From assembly GCA_041905405.1 (NCBI GenBank), contig JAYRLC010000010.1:1-64000 (forward strand): 64,000 nucleotides of DNA. Direction: 5' to 3'. This DNA is from RAM1 sp041905405 (lineage in GTDB: Bacteria > Pseudomonadota > Gammaproteobacteria > Burkholderiales > Burkholderiaceae_C). How positions within the stretch are numbered: the first letter of the stretch is position 1; each line of letters opens with the position of its first letter. The notes below the pieces were generated by a model. That model had not been told where the DNA came from, searched no databases, and worked only from the letters and a program-made list of their open reading frames with translations. The position numbers were made by a program, and so were the translations under genes. Positions 33,923-42,346 of the stretch are shown here, in pieces.

Positions 33923-35059
33923 ATGACCCCTTCACTCACCTCGCCCGGCAGGCGCCTGGCGTTGCTGGGTGCTGCCGCGTTGGTGGCCGCACCCCGCGTT
34001 TTTGCCCAGCCGGGCAAAGCCAACGGCCGCCCGATCACCGTCGCCCAGATCGTGGACGCCTCGCCCGAACAGCAGGACGTGTCCAAGGATTTCCTGATCG
34101 GCTCGCGCGCGGCCTGGCAGGACATCAATGCCCGTGGCGGCGTGCGCGGCCGGCCCGTGCAGCACGTGTCCGTCGAAACCGACGGCACCGCCGCCAGCGT
34201 GCGCGCCGCGCTGCAGCCCCTGCTGGACAACCCCGCCTGCATCGTGCTGTCCGGCACAGCCGGCGACCCCGTTGCCGGCGTGCTGGCGGGCGAACTGCGC
34301 CAGCACAACACGGCCATCGCGCACGTAGCACCGTGGCTGCAGAACTCCAGCGTGGAGGTGGATGACCGCACCTTCCCCATCTTTGCCGCGCGGCAGGACC
34401 AGATCAACCACGCGCTCAAATCGCTGACCGTGATGGGCGTGCAGGAAGTGGGTGCCGTCTACGCGTCGCCCGCCGAATACAACCTTTACCGCGAGGACCT
34501 GGAACGCATTGCCTCCAGCCTGAAGCTGCGGCTGCAGACCTTCCGCGCCGCCGGCGACCTGGACCGCCTGGGCCAGCGCCTGACGCCGGGCACGCCGGCC
34601 ATCCTGCTGTTCGTGGGCGGCACGCCAGAGCTTGTGCAGTTCACCCAGGGCCTGGAAAAGCAGCAGCGCCAGCGCTATATCGTGGCCCTGGCCGACGTGA
34701 ACCTGCAGACCATGACCCAGATGGGCGCGGCCCGCAACACGCCGGTGATCGCCACCCAGGCCGTTCCCATGGTCACGGCCAGCCTGCCCGTGGTTCGCGG
34801 CTACCGCGAAACGCTGGCACGGCTGTTCGACGAGCCTCCGGTGTCCCTGAGCCTGGCGGGTTTCATCGCGGCGCGCTACACCTACGAGGTGCTGCGTGAC
34901 GTGGACGGCAACCTGACCCGCGCCACGGCGCTGGCCGCGTTCCAGCGGCGCGAGAACCTGGACGTGGGCGGCTATCGCGTGGCGTTCAACCCGCAAAAGC
35001 GCAGCGCCACCTACGTGACGCAAAGCATGCTGACCATCGATGGCCGCGTGATCGGATAG
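33923..35059 (+). CDS. Periplasmic binding protein, type 1 (Leu/Ile/Val-BP-like)
   Basis: 378 residues. An N-terminal signal (RRLALLGAAALVAAPRVFAQ) is followed by a two-lobe type 1 periplasmic-binding fold: ITVAQIVDASPEQQDVSKDF, ARGGVRGRPVQHVSVETDG and GYRVAFNPQKRSATYV near the end. This is the family of branched-chain amino-acid and urea receptors. No transporter genes are adjacent. It starts 15 bases after the fasciclin gene, so it is probably in the same Pho-driven transcript. The ligand is unknown; a phosphorus-containing or amide ligand would fit the context but is not shown. Confidence 0.85.
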   Translation: MTPSLTSPGRRLALLGAAALVAAPRVFAQPGKANGRPITVAQIVDASPEQQDVSKDFLIGSRAAWQDINARGGVRGRPVQHVSVETDGTAASVRAALQPLLDNPACIVLSGTAGDPVAGVLAGELRQHNTAIAHVAPWLQNSSVEVDDRTFPIFAARQDQINHALKSLTVMGVQEVGAVYASPAEYNLYREDLERIASSLKLRLQTFRAAGDLDRLGQRLTPGTPAILLFVGGTPELVQFTQGLEKQQRQRYIVALADVNLQTMTQMGAARNTPVIATQAVPMVTASLPVVRGYRETLARLFDEPPVSLSLAGFIAARYTYEVLRDVDGNLTRATALAAFQRRENLDVGGYRVAFNPQKRSATYVTQSMLTIDGRVIG

Positions 35060-35096
35060 CACAACGTTGAAATCAAGGCACAGGCAACGGGGCGTT

Positions 35097-35105
35097 TGCT
35101 ATGCT
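35097..35105 (+). promoter_or_regulatory. Extended -10 (TGCTATGCT) ahead of ppx
   Basis: TG-C-TATGCT lies 25 bp before the ppx ATG, in the 70-bp gap after the binding-protein gene. It would allow ppx to be transcribed independently of the upstream Pho promoter. Confidence 0.35.
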
Positions 35106-35129
35106 GGCCCGCAAATTTCACAGCACAGC

Positions 35130-36620
35130 ATGCAAAACGGTACCCGCCTTGCCGCCGTCGACCTCGGCTCCAACAGCTTCCGCCTGGAAATCGGCCAGCT
35201 CGACCATGGCCAGATCCACCGGACCGAATACCTGAAGGAAACGGTGCGCCAGGGCAACGGCCTGGACGCCGAGCGCAACCTCACGCCCGAAGCGATGCAG
35301 CGCGGCTGGGATTGCCTGGCGCGCTTCGGCGAGCGGCTGGCCGGCTTCAAGCGCAGCCAGGTGCGCGCCGTGGCCACGCAGACCCTGCGCGAGGCGCGTA
35401 ACCGCGATGAATTCATCGCCCAGGGCAGCCGTGTGCTGGGTTTTCCGATCGACGTGATTTCCGGCCGCGAAGAAGCGCGCCTGATCTACCAGGGCGTGGC
35501 CCATTTGCTGCCCCAGAGCGATGAGCGCCGGCTGGTGGTGGACATTGGCGGGCGGTCCACCGAGCTGATCCTGGGCCGCAACCTGGACGCCAGCGCGATG
35601 GAAAGCTTTCGCGTGGGCAGCGTCGCCTGGTCCATGAAGTATTTCCCCGACGGTCAGTTCACCGACCAGGCGTTCCAGATCGCCGAGGTCGCCGCCAAGG
35701 CCGTGCTGGACGAGGCGCTGAACGTCTACCGCCCCGACGCCTGGGACGTGGCCTACGGCTCGTCCGGCACCATTGGCGCGGTGGCTGACGTGTTGACGGC
35801 CGAAGGCTGGCCTGAAGGCAGCGTGACACGCGAAGGCCTGGACTGGCTGCGCGACCGCCTGCTGGCCGCCCGCAGCGCCGACCGCGTGCGGCTGGAGGGC
35901 CTGAAGGACGACCGCCGCGCCGTGATCGGCGGCGGCCTGAGCGTGCTGCGCGCGCTGTTCGACCTGCTGGACATTGCCGAAATGCACCCGGCCCAGGGCG
36001 CGCTGCGCCATGGTGTTCTGTACGACCTGCTGGACCGCGAGCATGGCGACACCGACCTGCGCAACGCCAGCGTGCAGCGCCTGGCCACCCGGTTCGGCGT
36101 GGAAGCGGCGCAGGCCCAGCGGGTGGGCAAGGTCGCGTCGGTCCTGCTGCGGGGCTTGCGTGCGGGCGATACGGCCGCCGAGCTGGAGCGCTCCCAGCGC
36201 AAGCTGCAATGGGCCGCGCAACTGCATGAAATCGGCAACCTGATCTCGCACAGCGACGCCCACAAGCACGGCGCCTACATCCTGGACAACGTGGACGCGC
36301 CGGGCTTCGCGCAGCACGAACTGCACCGCCTGAGCCTGCTGGTGCTGGGCCACCGGGGCAAGCTGCGCAAGCTGGACGCCGATTTCGACGACAGCCTGTT
36401 CGTGCACCAGCTGCTGGCGCTGCGCCTGGCGGTGATCTTGTGCCATGCGCGGCGCGACCCGGATCTGAAGGGCATGCAGCTGCGCAGCGACGACGCTGAA
36501 CACCGCTTCAGCCTGGCCTTGCGCGAGGATTGGGCTGCGGCCTATCCGCAGTCGGCGCACCTGCTGCGCGAAGAGATGCTGGCGTGGCAGAAGACGCCCT
36601 GGGGGCTGGCGCTGCTGTAG
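35130..36620 (+). CDS. ppx: Exopolyphosphatase (Ppx/GppA family)
   Basis: 496 residues from ATG 35130 (MQNGTRLAAVDLGSNSFRLEI); a TTG-led frame from 35067 is longer but less typical. It is of the ASKHA fold: first phosphate loop VDLGSNSFRLEIG, second LVVDIGGRSTELILG. The C-terminal helical HD-like domain contains QLHEIGNLISHSDAHKHGAYIL. It removes phosphate from polyphosphate ends, or pppGpp if acting as GppA. Its presence near phoB and in the same region as ppk1 favours polyphosphate turnover. It converges on the chemoreceptor gene with one base between stops. Confidence 0.92.
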   Translation: MQNGTRLAAVDLGSNSFRLEIGQLDHGQIHRTEYLKETVRQGNGLDAERNLTPEAMQRGWDCLARFGERLAGFKRSQVRAVATQTLREARNRDEFIAQGSRVLGFPIDVISGREEARLIYQGVAHLLPQSDERRLVVDIGGRSTELILGRNLDASAMESFRVGSVAWSMKYFPDGQFTDQAFQIAEVAAKAVLDEALNVYRPDAWDVAYGSSGTIGAVADVLTAEGWPEGSVTREGLDWLRDRLLAARSADRVRLEGLKDDRRAVIGGGLSVLRALFDLLDIAEMHPAQGALRHGVLYDLLDREHGDTDLRNASVQRLATRFGVEAAQAQRVGKVASVLLRGLRAGDTAAELERSQRKLQWAAQLHEIGNLISHSDAHKHGAYILDNVDAPGFAQHELHRLSLLVLGHRGKLRKLDADFDDSLFVHQLLALRLAVILCHARRDPDLKGMQLRSDDAEHRFSLALREDWAAAYPQSAHLLREEMLAWQKTPWGLALL

Positions 36621-36621
36621 C

Positions 36622-38154
36622 TCAGGCCGGCGCCAGGCGGAACACCGCCACCGCATCGACCAGACGACCGGCCTGGGACTTCAGGCTCTGTGCGGCAGCG
36701 GCGCTTTGCTCGACGAGCGCCGCGTTCTGCTGCGTGGCGATGTCCATCTGGCCTACAGCCTGCGTGATCTGTCCCACGCCGGCGCTCTGTTCGGTACTGG
36801 CATGGGATATCTCGCCGATGATTCCCGTAACTTTCTGGATGGCGGCGACCACCTCGTTCATGATCGAGCCCGCCTCGCCCACCAGCGCGGAGCCCTGGCC
36901 GACCTGCTGGACGCTGTCGGCGATCAGCGCCTTGATCTCGCGCGCGGCATCGGCGCTGCGCTGGGCCAGCGTGCGAACCTCGCCTGCCACCACGGCAAAG
37001 CCACGTCCCTGCTCGCCAGCGCGCGCGGCTTCCACCGCCGCGTTCAGCGCAAGGATATTGGTCTGGAAGGCGATGCCGTCGATCACGCCAATGATTTCCG
37101 TCACGCGGCGGGAGGCATCGTCGATGCCTTTCATGGTGCTCACCACGTCGCCAACGACCGCTCCGCCACGCACGGCCACTTCCGTGGCACCCTGTGCCAG
37201 CTCGCTGGCCTGGCGGGCGTTGTCAGCGTTGTGACGGACGGTATTGCTCAGTTCATCCATGGAGGCAGCTGTCTGCTGCAGGGCACTGGCCTGTTCCTCG
37301 GTACGGCTGGACAGGTCGATATTGCCCTGAGCAATCTGGGCGCTGGCTGTTGCCACGCTGTCGGCGTTTTCGCGCACGTTGGACACCACGCTTGCCAGAC
37401 TGTCACGCATCGCCTGCAGGGCCTTGAGCAAATGCGCCAGTTCGTCCTGGCCACGCGCGTCCAGACTGACCGAAAGATCGCCGGCCGCCACGGCCTGCGC
37501 CACGGCCACAGCCCGGCCCAGCGGATGGGTGATGGACCGGCTGAACAGCACGCCGCCGGCAGCGCACACCATGAAGACCACGGCCATCAGCGTGAGGCTG
37601 ACCCAGGTCGCCTGGCTGCCACTGGCGGCCGCCTGAGCCGCCACGGCGGCAGCGTCGCGGGCAATGCGATCACCCGCGTCATCCAGCAAGCGCACGGCCT
37701 CGCGGTCCATGCCCGTCACGGCGGCATCGCCGACCCGCGGGTCGAAGCGGGCCGCGCGAAACGCGTCGTACGCCTGGTGGTAGCGCTTGCCCATGCTGGA
37801 ATGCGCGGTGATGAACTGCTTGACCAGCGCCTGTATTTCGCCTTCGGGCAATACGGCAGCCAAACGGCCGGCGTTCGCCGCCACGGCCTGCTCGTGCTTC
37901 TGGAACGACTTCCAGTGCTTCTCCAGGTCCTGCGGATTGCGCCCGCGCAACAGCGTGTTCTTCCACTCCTGCACCTGCACCTTGAAGTCCAGCGAGATGT
38001 CGTTGGCCAGCACCTGTTGCTCGTGCTTGCCCTGTACCACTACCGCATAGATGTTCAGCGAACGGTTCAGGCTGTAGATGCCCCAGCAGGCCGCAGCCGC
38101 AACGAGCAGCAACGCGACAGCAAAGGCCAGGGGGAGTTTGAGACTGATCTTCAC
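36622..38154 (-). CDS. Methyl-accepting chemotaxis protein
   Basis: 510 residues from GTG 38154, with GAGGA upstream. Membrane helix 1 (about 9-30), a periplasmic four-helix-type sensor of about 155 residues with the LLRGRNPQDLEKHWKSF segment, helix 2 (about 183-205), HAMP, then a long coiled signalling domain. The hairpin tip is RRVTEIIGVIDGIAFQTNILALNAAVEAARAGEQGRGFAVVA, essentially invariant in the family (given here in pieces of a continuous stretch near residue 370). The C-terminus lacks an obvious CheR-binding pentapeptide. The ligand is unknown. It lies between ppx and the lipid-remodelling operon, but no regulatory link is visible. Confidence 0.93.
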   Translation of the reverse strand: MKISLKLPLAFAVALLLVAAAACWGIYSLNRSLNIYAVVVQGKHEQQVLANDISLDFKVQVQEWKNTLLRGRNPQDLEKHWKSFQKHEQAVAANAGRLAAVLPEGEIQALVKQFITAHSSMGKRYHQAYDAFRAARFDPRVGDAAVTGMDREAVRLLDDAGDRIARDAAAVAAQAAASGSQATWVSLTLMAVVFMVCAAGGVLFSRSITHPLGRAVAVAQAVAAGDLSVSLDARGQDELAHLLKALQAMRDSLASVVSNVRENADSVATASAQIAQGNIDLSSRTEEQASALQQTAASMDELSNTVRHNADNARQASELAQGATEVAVRGGAVVGDVVSTMKGIDDASRRVTEIIGVIDGIAFQTNILALNAAVEAARAGEQGRGFAVVAGEVRTLAQRSADAAREIKALIADSVQQVGQGSALVGEAGSIMNEVVAAIQKVTGIIGEISHASTEQSAGVGQITQAVGQMDIATQQNAALVEQSAAAAQSLKSQAGRLVDAVAVFRLAPA

Positions 38155-38254
38155 GCGGGATCCTCGGGGACAGGAGTGGTGCAGCGATCTTGCCTCGCGG
38201 CACGGGCCGGCGATCCTCGGAAATGCAGTGCTTTTCCGGTCTTCAAAAACTATA

Positions 38255-38272
38255 TATACTGTTTATACCGTT
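38255..38272. repeat. Tandem 9-mers overlapping an AT-rich promoter
   Basis: TATACTGTT (38255-38263) is followed directly by TATACCGTT (38264-38272), in an AT-rich island (CTATATATACTG) unlike the surroundings. The first copy contains a -10-like TATACT. The repeats lie 15 bp before the start of the basic protein gene and could be its operator; that is inference. Confidence 0.4.
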
Positions 38273-38287
38273 TCAACAGATTGAGAG

Positions 38288-38701
38288 ATGTCCATGCCTG
38301 CCACCAGAAAGTCCGCGTCCGCCGGCAAGCCCGCCACAAAACCCGCCCGCAATGCCGCCAGGCCGGCGCCTGCAAAGCCCGTTGCCAAAACGCCCGCGCC
38401 TGCCGGCGCACCGCCCGCAACGGTGCCCGTCAAGGCTGGCAAACCCGTCAAGGCTGAAAAGACCGACAAACCCAAGAAACCCAAGCTCGTGCGCGACAGC
38501 TTCACCATTCCCAAGCCCGAATACGCCGTGCTGGACGAGCTGAAGCAACGCGCGGCCAGGCTGGGCGCGCCGGCCAAGAAGAGCGAAGTGCTGCGTGCCG
38601 GCATCAAGGCGCTGGCGCAGATGTCCGACGCCGCCTTCAAGTCGGCCATGGCCGCCGTGCCGGCCATCAAGACCGGCCGTCCCGGCAAGGCCGAAGGCTG
38701 A
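38288..38701 (+). CDS. Lys/Ala/Pro-rich basic protein with ribbon-helix-helix-like C-terminus
   Basis: 137 residues. The first half is a low-complexity tail of Lys, Ala and Pro, similar in composition to histone H1-type tails. The second half is folded: KLVRDSFTIPKPEYAVLDEL (possible strand then helix) and KKSEVLRAGIKALAQMSDAAF (possible second helix). This arrangement resembles a ribbon-helix-helix DNA-binding domain. I do not recognise a named family. GAGAG sits directly against the first ATG, so the ATG at 38294 is an equally good start. A nucleoid-binding or autoregulatory role is inference only. Confidence 0.7.
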   Translation: MSMPATRKSASAGKPATKPARNAARPAPAKPVAKTPAPAGAPPATVPVKAGKPVKAEKTDKPKKPKLVRDSFTIPKPEYAVLDELKQRAARLGAPAKKSEVLRAGIKALAQMSDAAFKSAMAAVPAIKTGRPGKAEG

Positions 38702-38705
38702 GCCC

Positions 38706-38726
38706 GCGCGGGCGGCTCGCCCGCGC
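38706..38726. terminator. G/C hairpin between convergent genes
   Basis: GCGCGGGCG-GCT-CGCCCGCGC, a 9-bp perfect stem lying between the stops of the basic protein gene and sixA. There is no T tract, so it may act as a weak or Rho-assisted bidirectional stop. Confidence 0.45.
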
Positions 38727-39193
38727 TACAACAGGTCCGGCGTCTGCACCGTGACGACCAGGGTCTGTTCGTGCCCGTCGCGTTCGCGGTTGCGGATCCA
38801 CCAGACCGCGCCCTTGCGCACCGGGCTGGCGCCGTGCTTCAGGCCCAGCAACTGCGCCACGGCGCCGCCCAGCGTGGGCTGGTGACCCACCACCACCACG
38901 GGCACGCGCGACGCGGGCCACAGCGCCGCTTCCAGCAGCTGTTCAGGCGTGCCGTCGGGCGCGAGCTCGGGACGGAGCTTGTATTTGCGGCCCAGCGCCA
39001 GCACGGTCTGCTCGCAGCGACGGGCGGGGCTGCACAGGATGCGCGTGGCGTCGGGCAGCTGGCGGTCCAGCCAGGCGGCCATGCGCGCGGCCTGCTTTTC
39101 GCCGCGCGGGGTGAGCGAGCGTTCCAGGTCGTTGCAGCCTTCCAACCAGTCTTCTGCTTCGGCGTGGCGCCAGAGGATGAGGTCCATGATCAT
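38726..39193 (-). CDS. sixA: SixA-like phosphohistidine phosphatase
   Basis: 155 residues from ATG 39193, in ATGA overlap with ppk1; MDLILWRHAEAED begins two codons later. Histidine-phosphatase fold: catalytic RHA motif in ILWRHAEAEDW, and the second His in VVVVGHQPTLGGAV. SixA removes phosphate from phosphohistidine proteins. In this position, last in an operon with ppk1, it may act on a phosphate-stress target, but that is not shown. Confidence 0.88.
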   Translation of the reverse strand: MIMDLILWRHAEAEDWLEGCNDLERSLTPRGEKQAARMAAWLDRQLPDATRILCSPARRCEQTVLALGRKYKLRPELAPDGTPEQLLEAALWPASRVPVVVVGHQPTLGGAVAQLLGLKHGASPVRKGAVWWIRNRERDGHEQTLVVTVQTPDLL

Positions 39194-41259
39194 GTGTCCT
39201 GCACCGCGCGGCCGGCGGCGTAGCGAGCCATCAGCGCTGCCTGCGCCCCGTGGCCCGGCAGCGTCGCGTCCACCCGGCGGTACGTGCCGTCGGGCCCCAG
39301 GTCCCAGGCATCGCGCCCGTCGTGCAGCGCCGCCACCAGGCATTCGTCAATGATGCGGCGGCGCAGCGCCGGGTCCGTGACGGGCCAGGCCAGCTCGATG
39401 CGCCGCAGCATGTTGCGGTTCATCCAGTCGGCGCTGGACAGGTACAGGGTTTCGTCCTCGCCGTCGCGGAAGTAGAACACCCGGGCGTGCTCCAGAAAGC
39501 GGCCGATGATGGAGCGCACGCGGATGTTGGCGGTCGCGCCCGGCACCTGCGCGGGCAGCATGCACGCGCCGCGCACGATCAGGTCGATTTTTGCGCCCTG
39601 GCGCCCTGCGCGCACCAGCGCCTGCATGAGCGCCTCGTCGGTCAGTGCGTTCATCTTGGCCACGATGCGGGCCGCCCTGCCCTGCGCGGCCGCCTCGCCA
39701 ATGGCGTCGATCTTTTCGATCATCGTGCGGTGCAGCTGGAACGGTGCCAGCAGCATCTTGTGCAGCCTGGGCAGCCGGCTCTGGCTGGCCATGTGCACGA
39801 ACACGTTTTCCATGTCGGCCGTCAGTTCGGCGTCCGCCGTCAGGTAGCTCAGGTCGGTGTACAGCCGGGCGGTGCGCGGGTTGTAGTTGCCGGTGGACAG
39901 GTGGCCGTAGCGCTTGAGGTGGCGGCCTTCGCGCCGCGTGATCAGCAGCATCTTGGCGTGCGTCTTCAGGCCCACCACGCCGTACACCACCTGCGCGCCG
40001 ATGGACTCCAGCGATTCCGCCCAGTTGATGTTGGCTTCCTCGTCGAAGCGCGCCTTCAGTTCCACGACGGCCGTCACTTCCTTGCCGCGGCGCACGGCCT
40101 CGCGCAGCAGGTCCATGAGCTCGCTGTCCGAGCCGGTGCGGTAGATGGTCTGCTTGATGGCCAGCACCTGCGGGTCGTTGACCGCCTCGCGCAGGAAGGC
40201 CAGCACGCCGTCGAAGCTTTCGTACGGCTGGTGGATCAGGGCGTCGCCCTGCTTGAGCCGGTCAAAAAAGCTTTGCCCCGGCACCAGCGACACGGGGTAG
40301 CTCGCCTTGTAGGGCGCAAAGCGAAGCTGCGGCGCGTCCACCAGGTCCACGAGCTGCGTGAGCCGCACCAGGTTCACCGGCCCGTGCACACGGTACAGCG
40401 CCGGCGCCGGCAGGTTGAACTGCCGCAACAGGAATTCCGACAGGTATTCGGAGCAGCCGGCGGACACCTCCAGCCGCACGGCCTGGCCGTAGTGGCGGTG
40501 TTGCAACCCCTGGCGCAGCGCCGTGCGCAGGTTCTGCACGTCGTCCTCGTCCACCGCCAGGTCGGAATGGCGCGTCACGCGGAACTGCGAGAACTCGCCC
40601 ACCTCACGGCCGGGGAACAGGTCGGGAAGGTGCGCGCGGATCACGCTGGACAGCGACACGAACAGCGTGTGCCTGCCCGCCACCTTGTCCGGCATGCGGA
40701 TCAGGCGCGGCAGCACGCGCGGCACCTTGACGATGGCAATTTCGTTGTGGCGCCCGAACGCGTCCTTGCCGCCCAGGCGCACGATGAAGTTCAGCGACTT
40801 GTTGGCCACCTGGGGGAACGGGTGCGCCGGGTCCAGACCCACGGGGATCAGCAGCGGCCGCACTTCGCGCTCGAAGTAGTCGTCCACCCATTTGCGCTGC
40901 GCGGGGTTGCGCTCGCCATGCGACACGATGTCGATGTCGGCCTTTTTGAACGCGGGCATGAGCTCGTCGTTGTACAGCGCGTACTGGCGCGCCACGAGGT
41001 CGTGCGCGGCGTGGGCCAGCGCATCGAAGCTGTCCACGGTGTACAGGCCCTTGCGGTCGCCGGCCTGCGCAGCCGTCAGGTGCGGCGCGGCGCGCACTTC
41101 AAAGAACTCGTCCAGGTTGGACGAGACGATGCACAGGTAGCGCAGCCGCTCCAGCAGCGGCACGTCGGGGCGGCGCGCCCAGTCCAGAACACGTTCATTG
41201 AACGCCAGGATGCTGTGGTCGCGGTCCAGGAACGGGACCGGGGGGACTTCGGGGTTCAA
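39190..41259 (-). CDS. ppk1: Polyphosphate kinase 1
   Basis: 689 residues (E. coli 688). It makes polyphosphate from ATP. N-terminal FLDRDHSILAFNERVLDWA and SSNLDEFFEVR are typical. The autophosphorylated His region is GLKTHAKMLLITRRE, with RYGHLSTGNYNPRTARLYTD after it, and the second conserved His is in FLEHARVFYFRDG. No ATG or GTG fits the N-terminus; TTG at 41259 is the only sensible start, 10 bases after the agt stop and with no Shine-Dalgarno motif. Pho-box half-sites lie just upstream, inside agt. It overlaps sixA by ATGA. Confidence 0.94.
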   Translation of the reverse strand: MNPEVPPVPFLDRDHSILAFNERVLDWARRPDVPLLERLRYLCIVSSNLDEFFEVRAAPHLTAAQAGDRKGLYTVDSFDALAHAAHDLVARQYALYNDELMPAFKKADIDIVSHGERNPAQRKWVDDYFEREVRPLLIPVGLDPAHPFPQVANKSLNFIVRLGGKDAFGRHNEIAIVKVPRVLPRLIRMPDKVAGRHTLFVSLSSVIRAHLPDLFPGREVGEFSQFRVTRHSDLAVDEDDVQNLRTALRQGLQHRHYGQAVRLEVSAGCSEYLSEFLLRQFNLPAPALYRVHGPVNLVRLTQLVDLVDAPQLRFAPYKASYPVSLVPGQSFFDRLKQGDALIHQPYESFDGVLAFLREAVNDPQVLAIKQTIYRTGSDSELMDLLREAVRRGKEVTAVVELKARFDEEANINWAESLESIGAQVVYGVVGLKTHAKMLLITRREGRHLKRYGHLSTGNYNPRTARLYTDLSYLTADAELTADMENVFVHMASQSRLPRLHKMLLAPFQLHRTMIEKIDAIGEAAAQGRAARIVAKMNALTDEALMQALVRAGRQGAKIDLIVRGACMLPAQVPGATANIRVRSIIGRFLEHARVFYFRDGEDETLYLSSADWMNRNMLRRIELAWPVTDPALRRRIIDECLVAALHDGRDAWDLGPDGTYRRVDATLPGHGAQAALMARYAAGRAVQDT

Positions 41260-41269
41260 GATGGGAAGG

Positions 41270-42346
41270 TCAGGATGACAGCGGGATGACGGGCTTGTGA
41301 CAGTGTTCCGCCGCTTCGTGACAGGTCTGTGACACCGGCACCAGGTGGCTGGCAAAAAGCGTCGCTGCCTCGGTCCAGCTGAACTCCAGCGCCCGCGCGC
41401 GCGCCTCGTGGCGCGGCACGGCCAGGGCGGCGTAGCTGGCCTGTTGCAGGTCTTCGTGCAGCACGCCGCCCCGCGCCTGCGGCTGGCCCAGCACTTCCAG
41501 CGGGCCATCCACCGGGTAGGCGGCCACGGGCGTCCCGCAGGCCATGGCCTCCAGCATCACCAGACCGAAGGTTTCGCTGCGGCTGGGGAACACAAACAGG
41601 TCCGCTGCGGCATAGACGCGCGCCAGTTCCTCGCGCGCCAGCAGGCCCAGCCAGCGCACGCCGGGAAAGCGGTCGCGCAGCTGCGCCTCTACTGGCCCCA
41701 CGCCGCAGACCACCTTGGTGCCGGGAAAGTCCATGCCCAGAAAGGCCTGGATGTTCTTTTCGTACGACACGCGTCCCACGTACAGCGCCACCGGGCGCGG
41801 CAGCGGCCCCATGGGTTCGTACACCGACGGGCGCGTGCCCAGCTGGAACAGCGTGGTGTCCACGCCGTGCGTCCAGGCCCGCAGGTTGCGAAAGCCCCTG
41901 CCCTGCAGCATGCGCAGCACGCCGTGCGTGGGCACCATGACGCCGGCCGATGGTTTGTGAAAGTGACGGAACAGCGCATAGCCCCAGGACAGCGGAATCC
42001 GCAGCGCCGCCTGCAGGATTTCCGGAAAGCGCGTGTGGAATGCCGTGGTGAAGCGCCAGCCCCGCCGCAGGCAATGGCCGCGCGCGGCCCAGCCCAGGGG
42101 GCCTTCCGTGGCGATGTGCACGGCGTCGGGCTGCAGCGCGTCCAGCCGCTGCGCAAGCCCGCGGCGCGGACGCACGGCCAGGTCGATGCCCGGGTAGCCA
42201 GGACACGGCCGCGTGCGGAACATACCCGGGTGGATCACGTGCACTTCATGCCCGCTGTGGCCCAGCTCGCGCACCAGCTCCACCAGCGTGGTGACCACGC
42301 CGTTGACCTGCGGCTGCCAGGCGTCAGTTATCAATGCAATCTTCAT
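41270..42346 (-). CDS. agt: GT4 glycosyltransferase, probable diacylglycerol glycosyltransferase (Agt-like)
   Basis: 358 residues from ATG 42346 (ATGA overlap with plcP). GT-B fold: N-terminal MKIALITDAWQPQVNGVVTTL with FRTRPCPGYPGIDLAV, closely resembling the Agt proteins that add glucose or glucuronic acid to diacylglycerol in phosphate-starved alphaproteobacteria. The C-terminal nucleotide-sugar site has the EX7E motif in SRSETFGLVMLEAMACGTP. Position directly after plcP supports use of the diacylglycerol that PlcP would release. The sugar cannot be read from the sequence. A related mannosyltransferase role (PimB-like) is the alternative. The end of the gene carries the Pho-box array. Confidence 0.82.
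   Translation of the reverse strand: MKIALITDAWQPQVNGVVTTLVELVRELGHSGHEVHVIHPGMFRTRPCPGYPGIDLAVRPRRGLAQRLDALQPDAVHIATEGPLGWAARGHCLRRGWRFTTAFHTRFPEILQAALRIPLSWGYALFRHFHKPSAGVMVPTHGVLRMLQGRGFRNLRAWTHGVDTTLFQLGTRPSVYEPMGPLPRPVALYVGRVSYEKNIQAFLGMDFPGTKVVCGVGPVEAQLRDRFPGVRWLGLLAREELARVYAAADLFVFPSRSETFGLVMLEAMACGTPVAAYPVDGPLEVLGQPQARGGVLHEDLQQASYAALAVPRHEARARALEFSWTEAATLFASHLVPVSQTCHEAAEHCHKPVIPLSS
41275..41335 (-). promoter_or_regulatory. Array of five Pho half-sites inside the 3' end of agt
   Basis: On the minus strand: GTGTCAC and CTGTCAC (41335-41318, 11-bp step), then CTGTCAC, CCGTCAT and CTGTCAT (41303-41275, 11-bp steps). The two groups are 21 bp apart. They encode the last residues of the glycosyltransferase (SQTCHEAAEHCHKPVIPLSS). 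A -10-like AACACT (41307-41302) lies 10 bases after the first pair, the same spacing as at the other Pho promoters here, and would give a short ppk1 leader. The half-sites nearest ppk1 are too close to its start to act as its -35 substitute. Confidence 0.65.

Noticed and set aside
39250..41289. 679-codon open frame antisense to ppk1
   Set aside because: Shadow of ppk1; repetitive His/Arg/Val composition.
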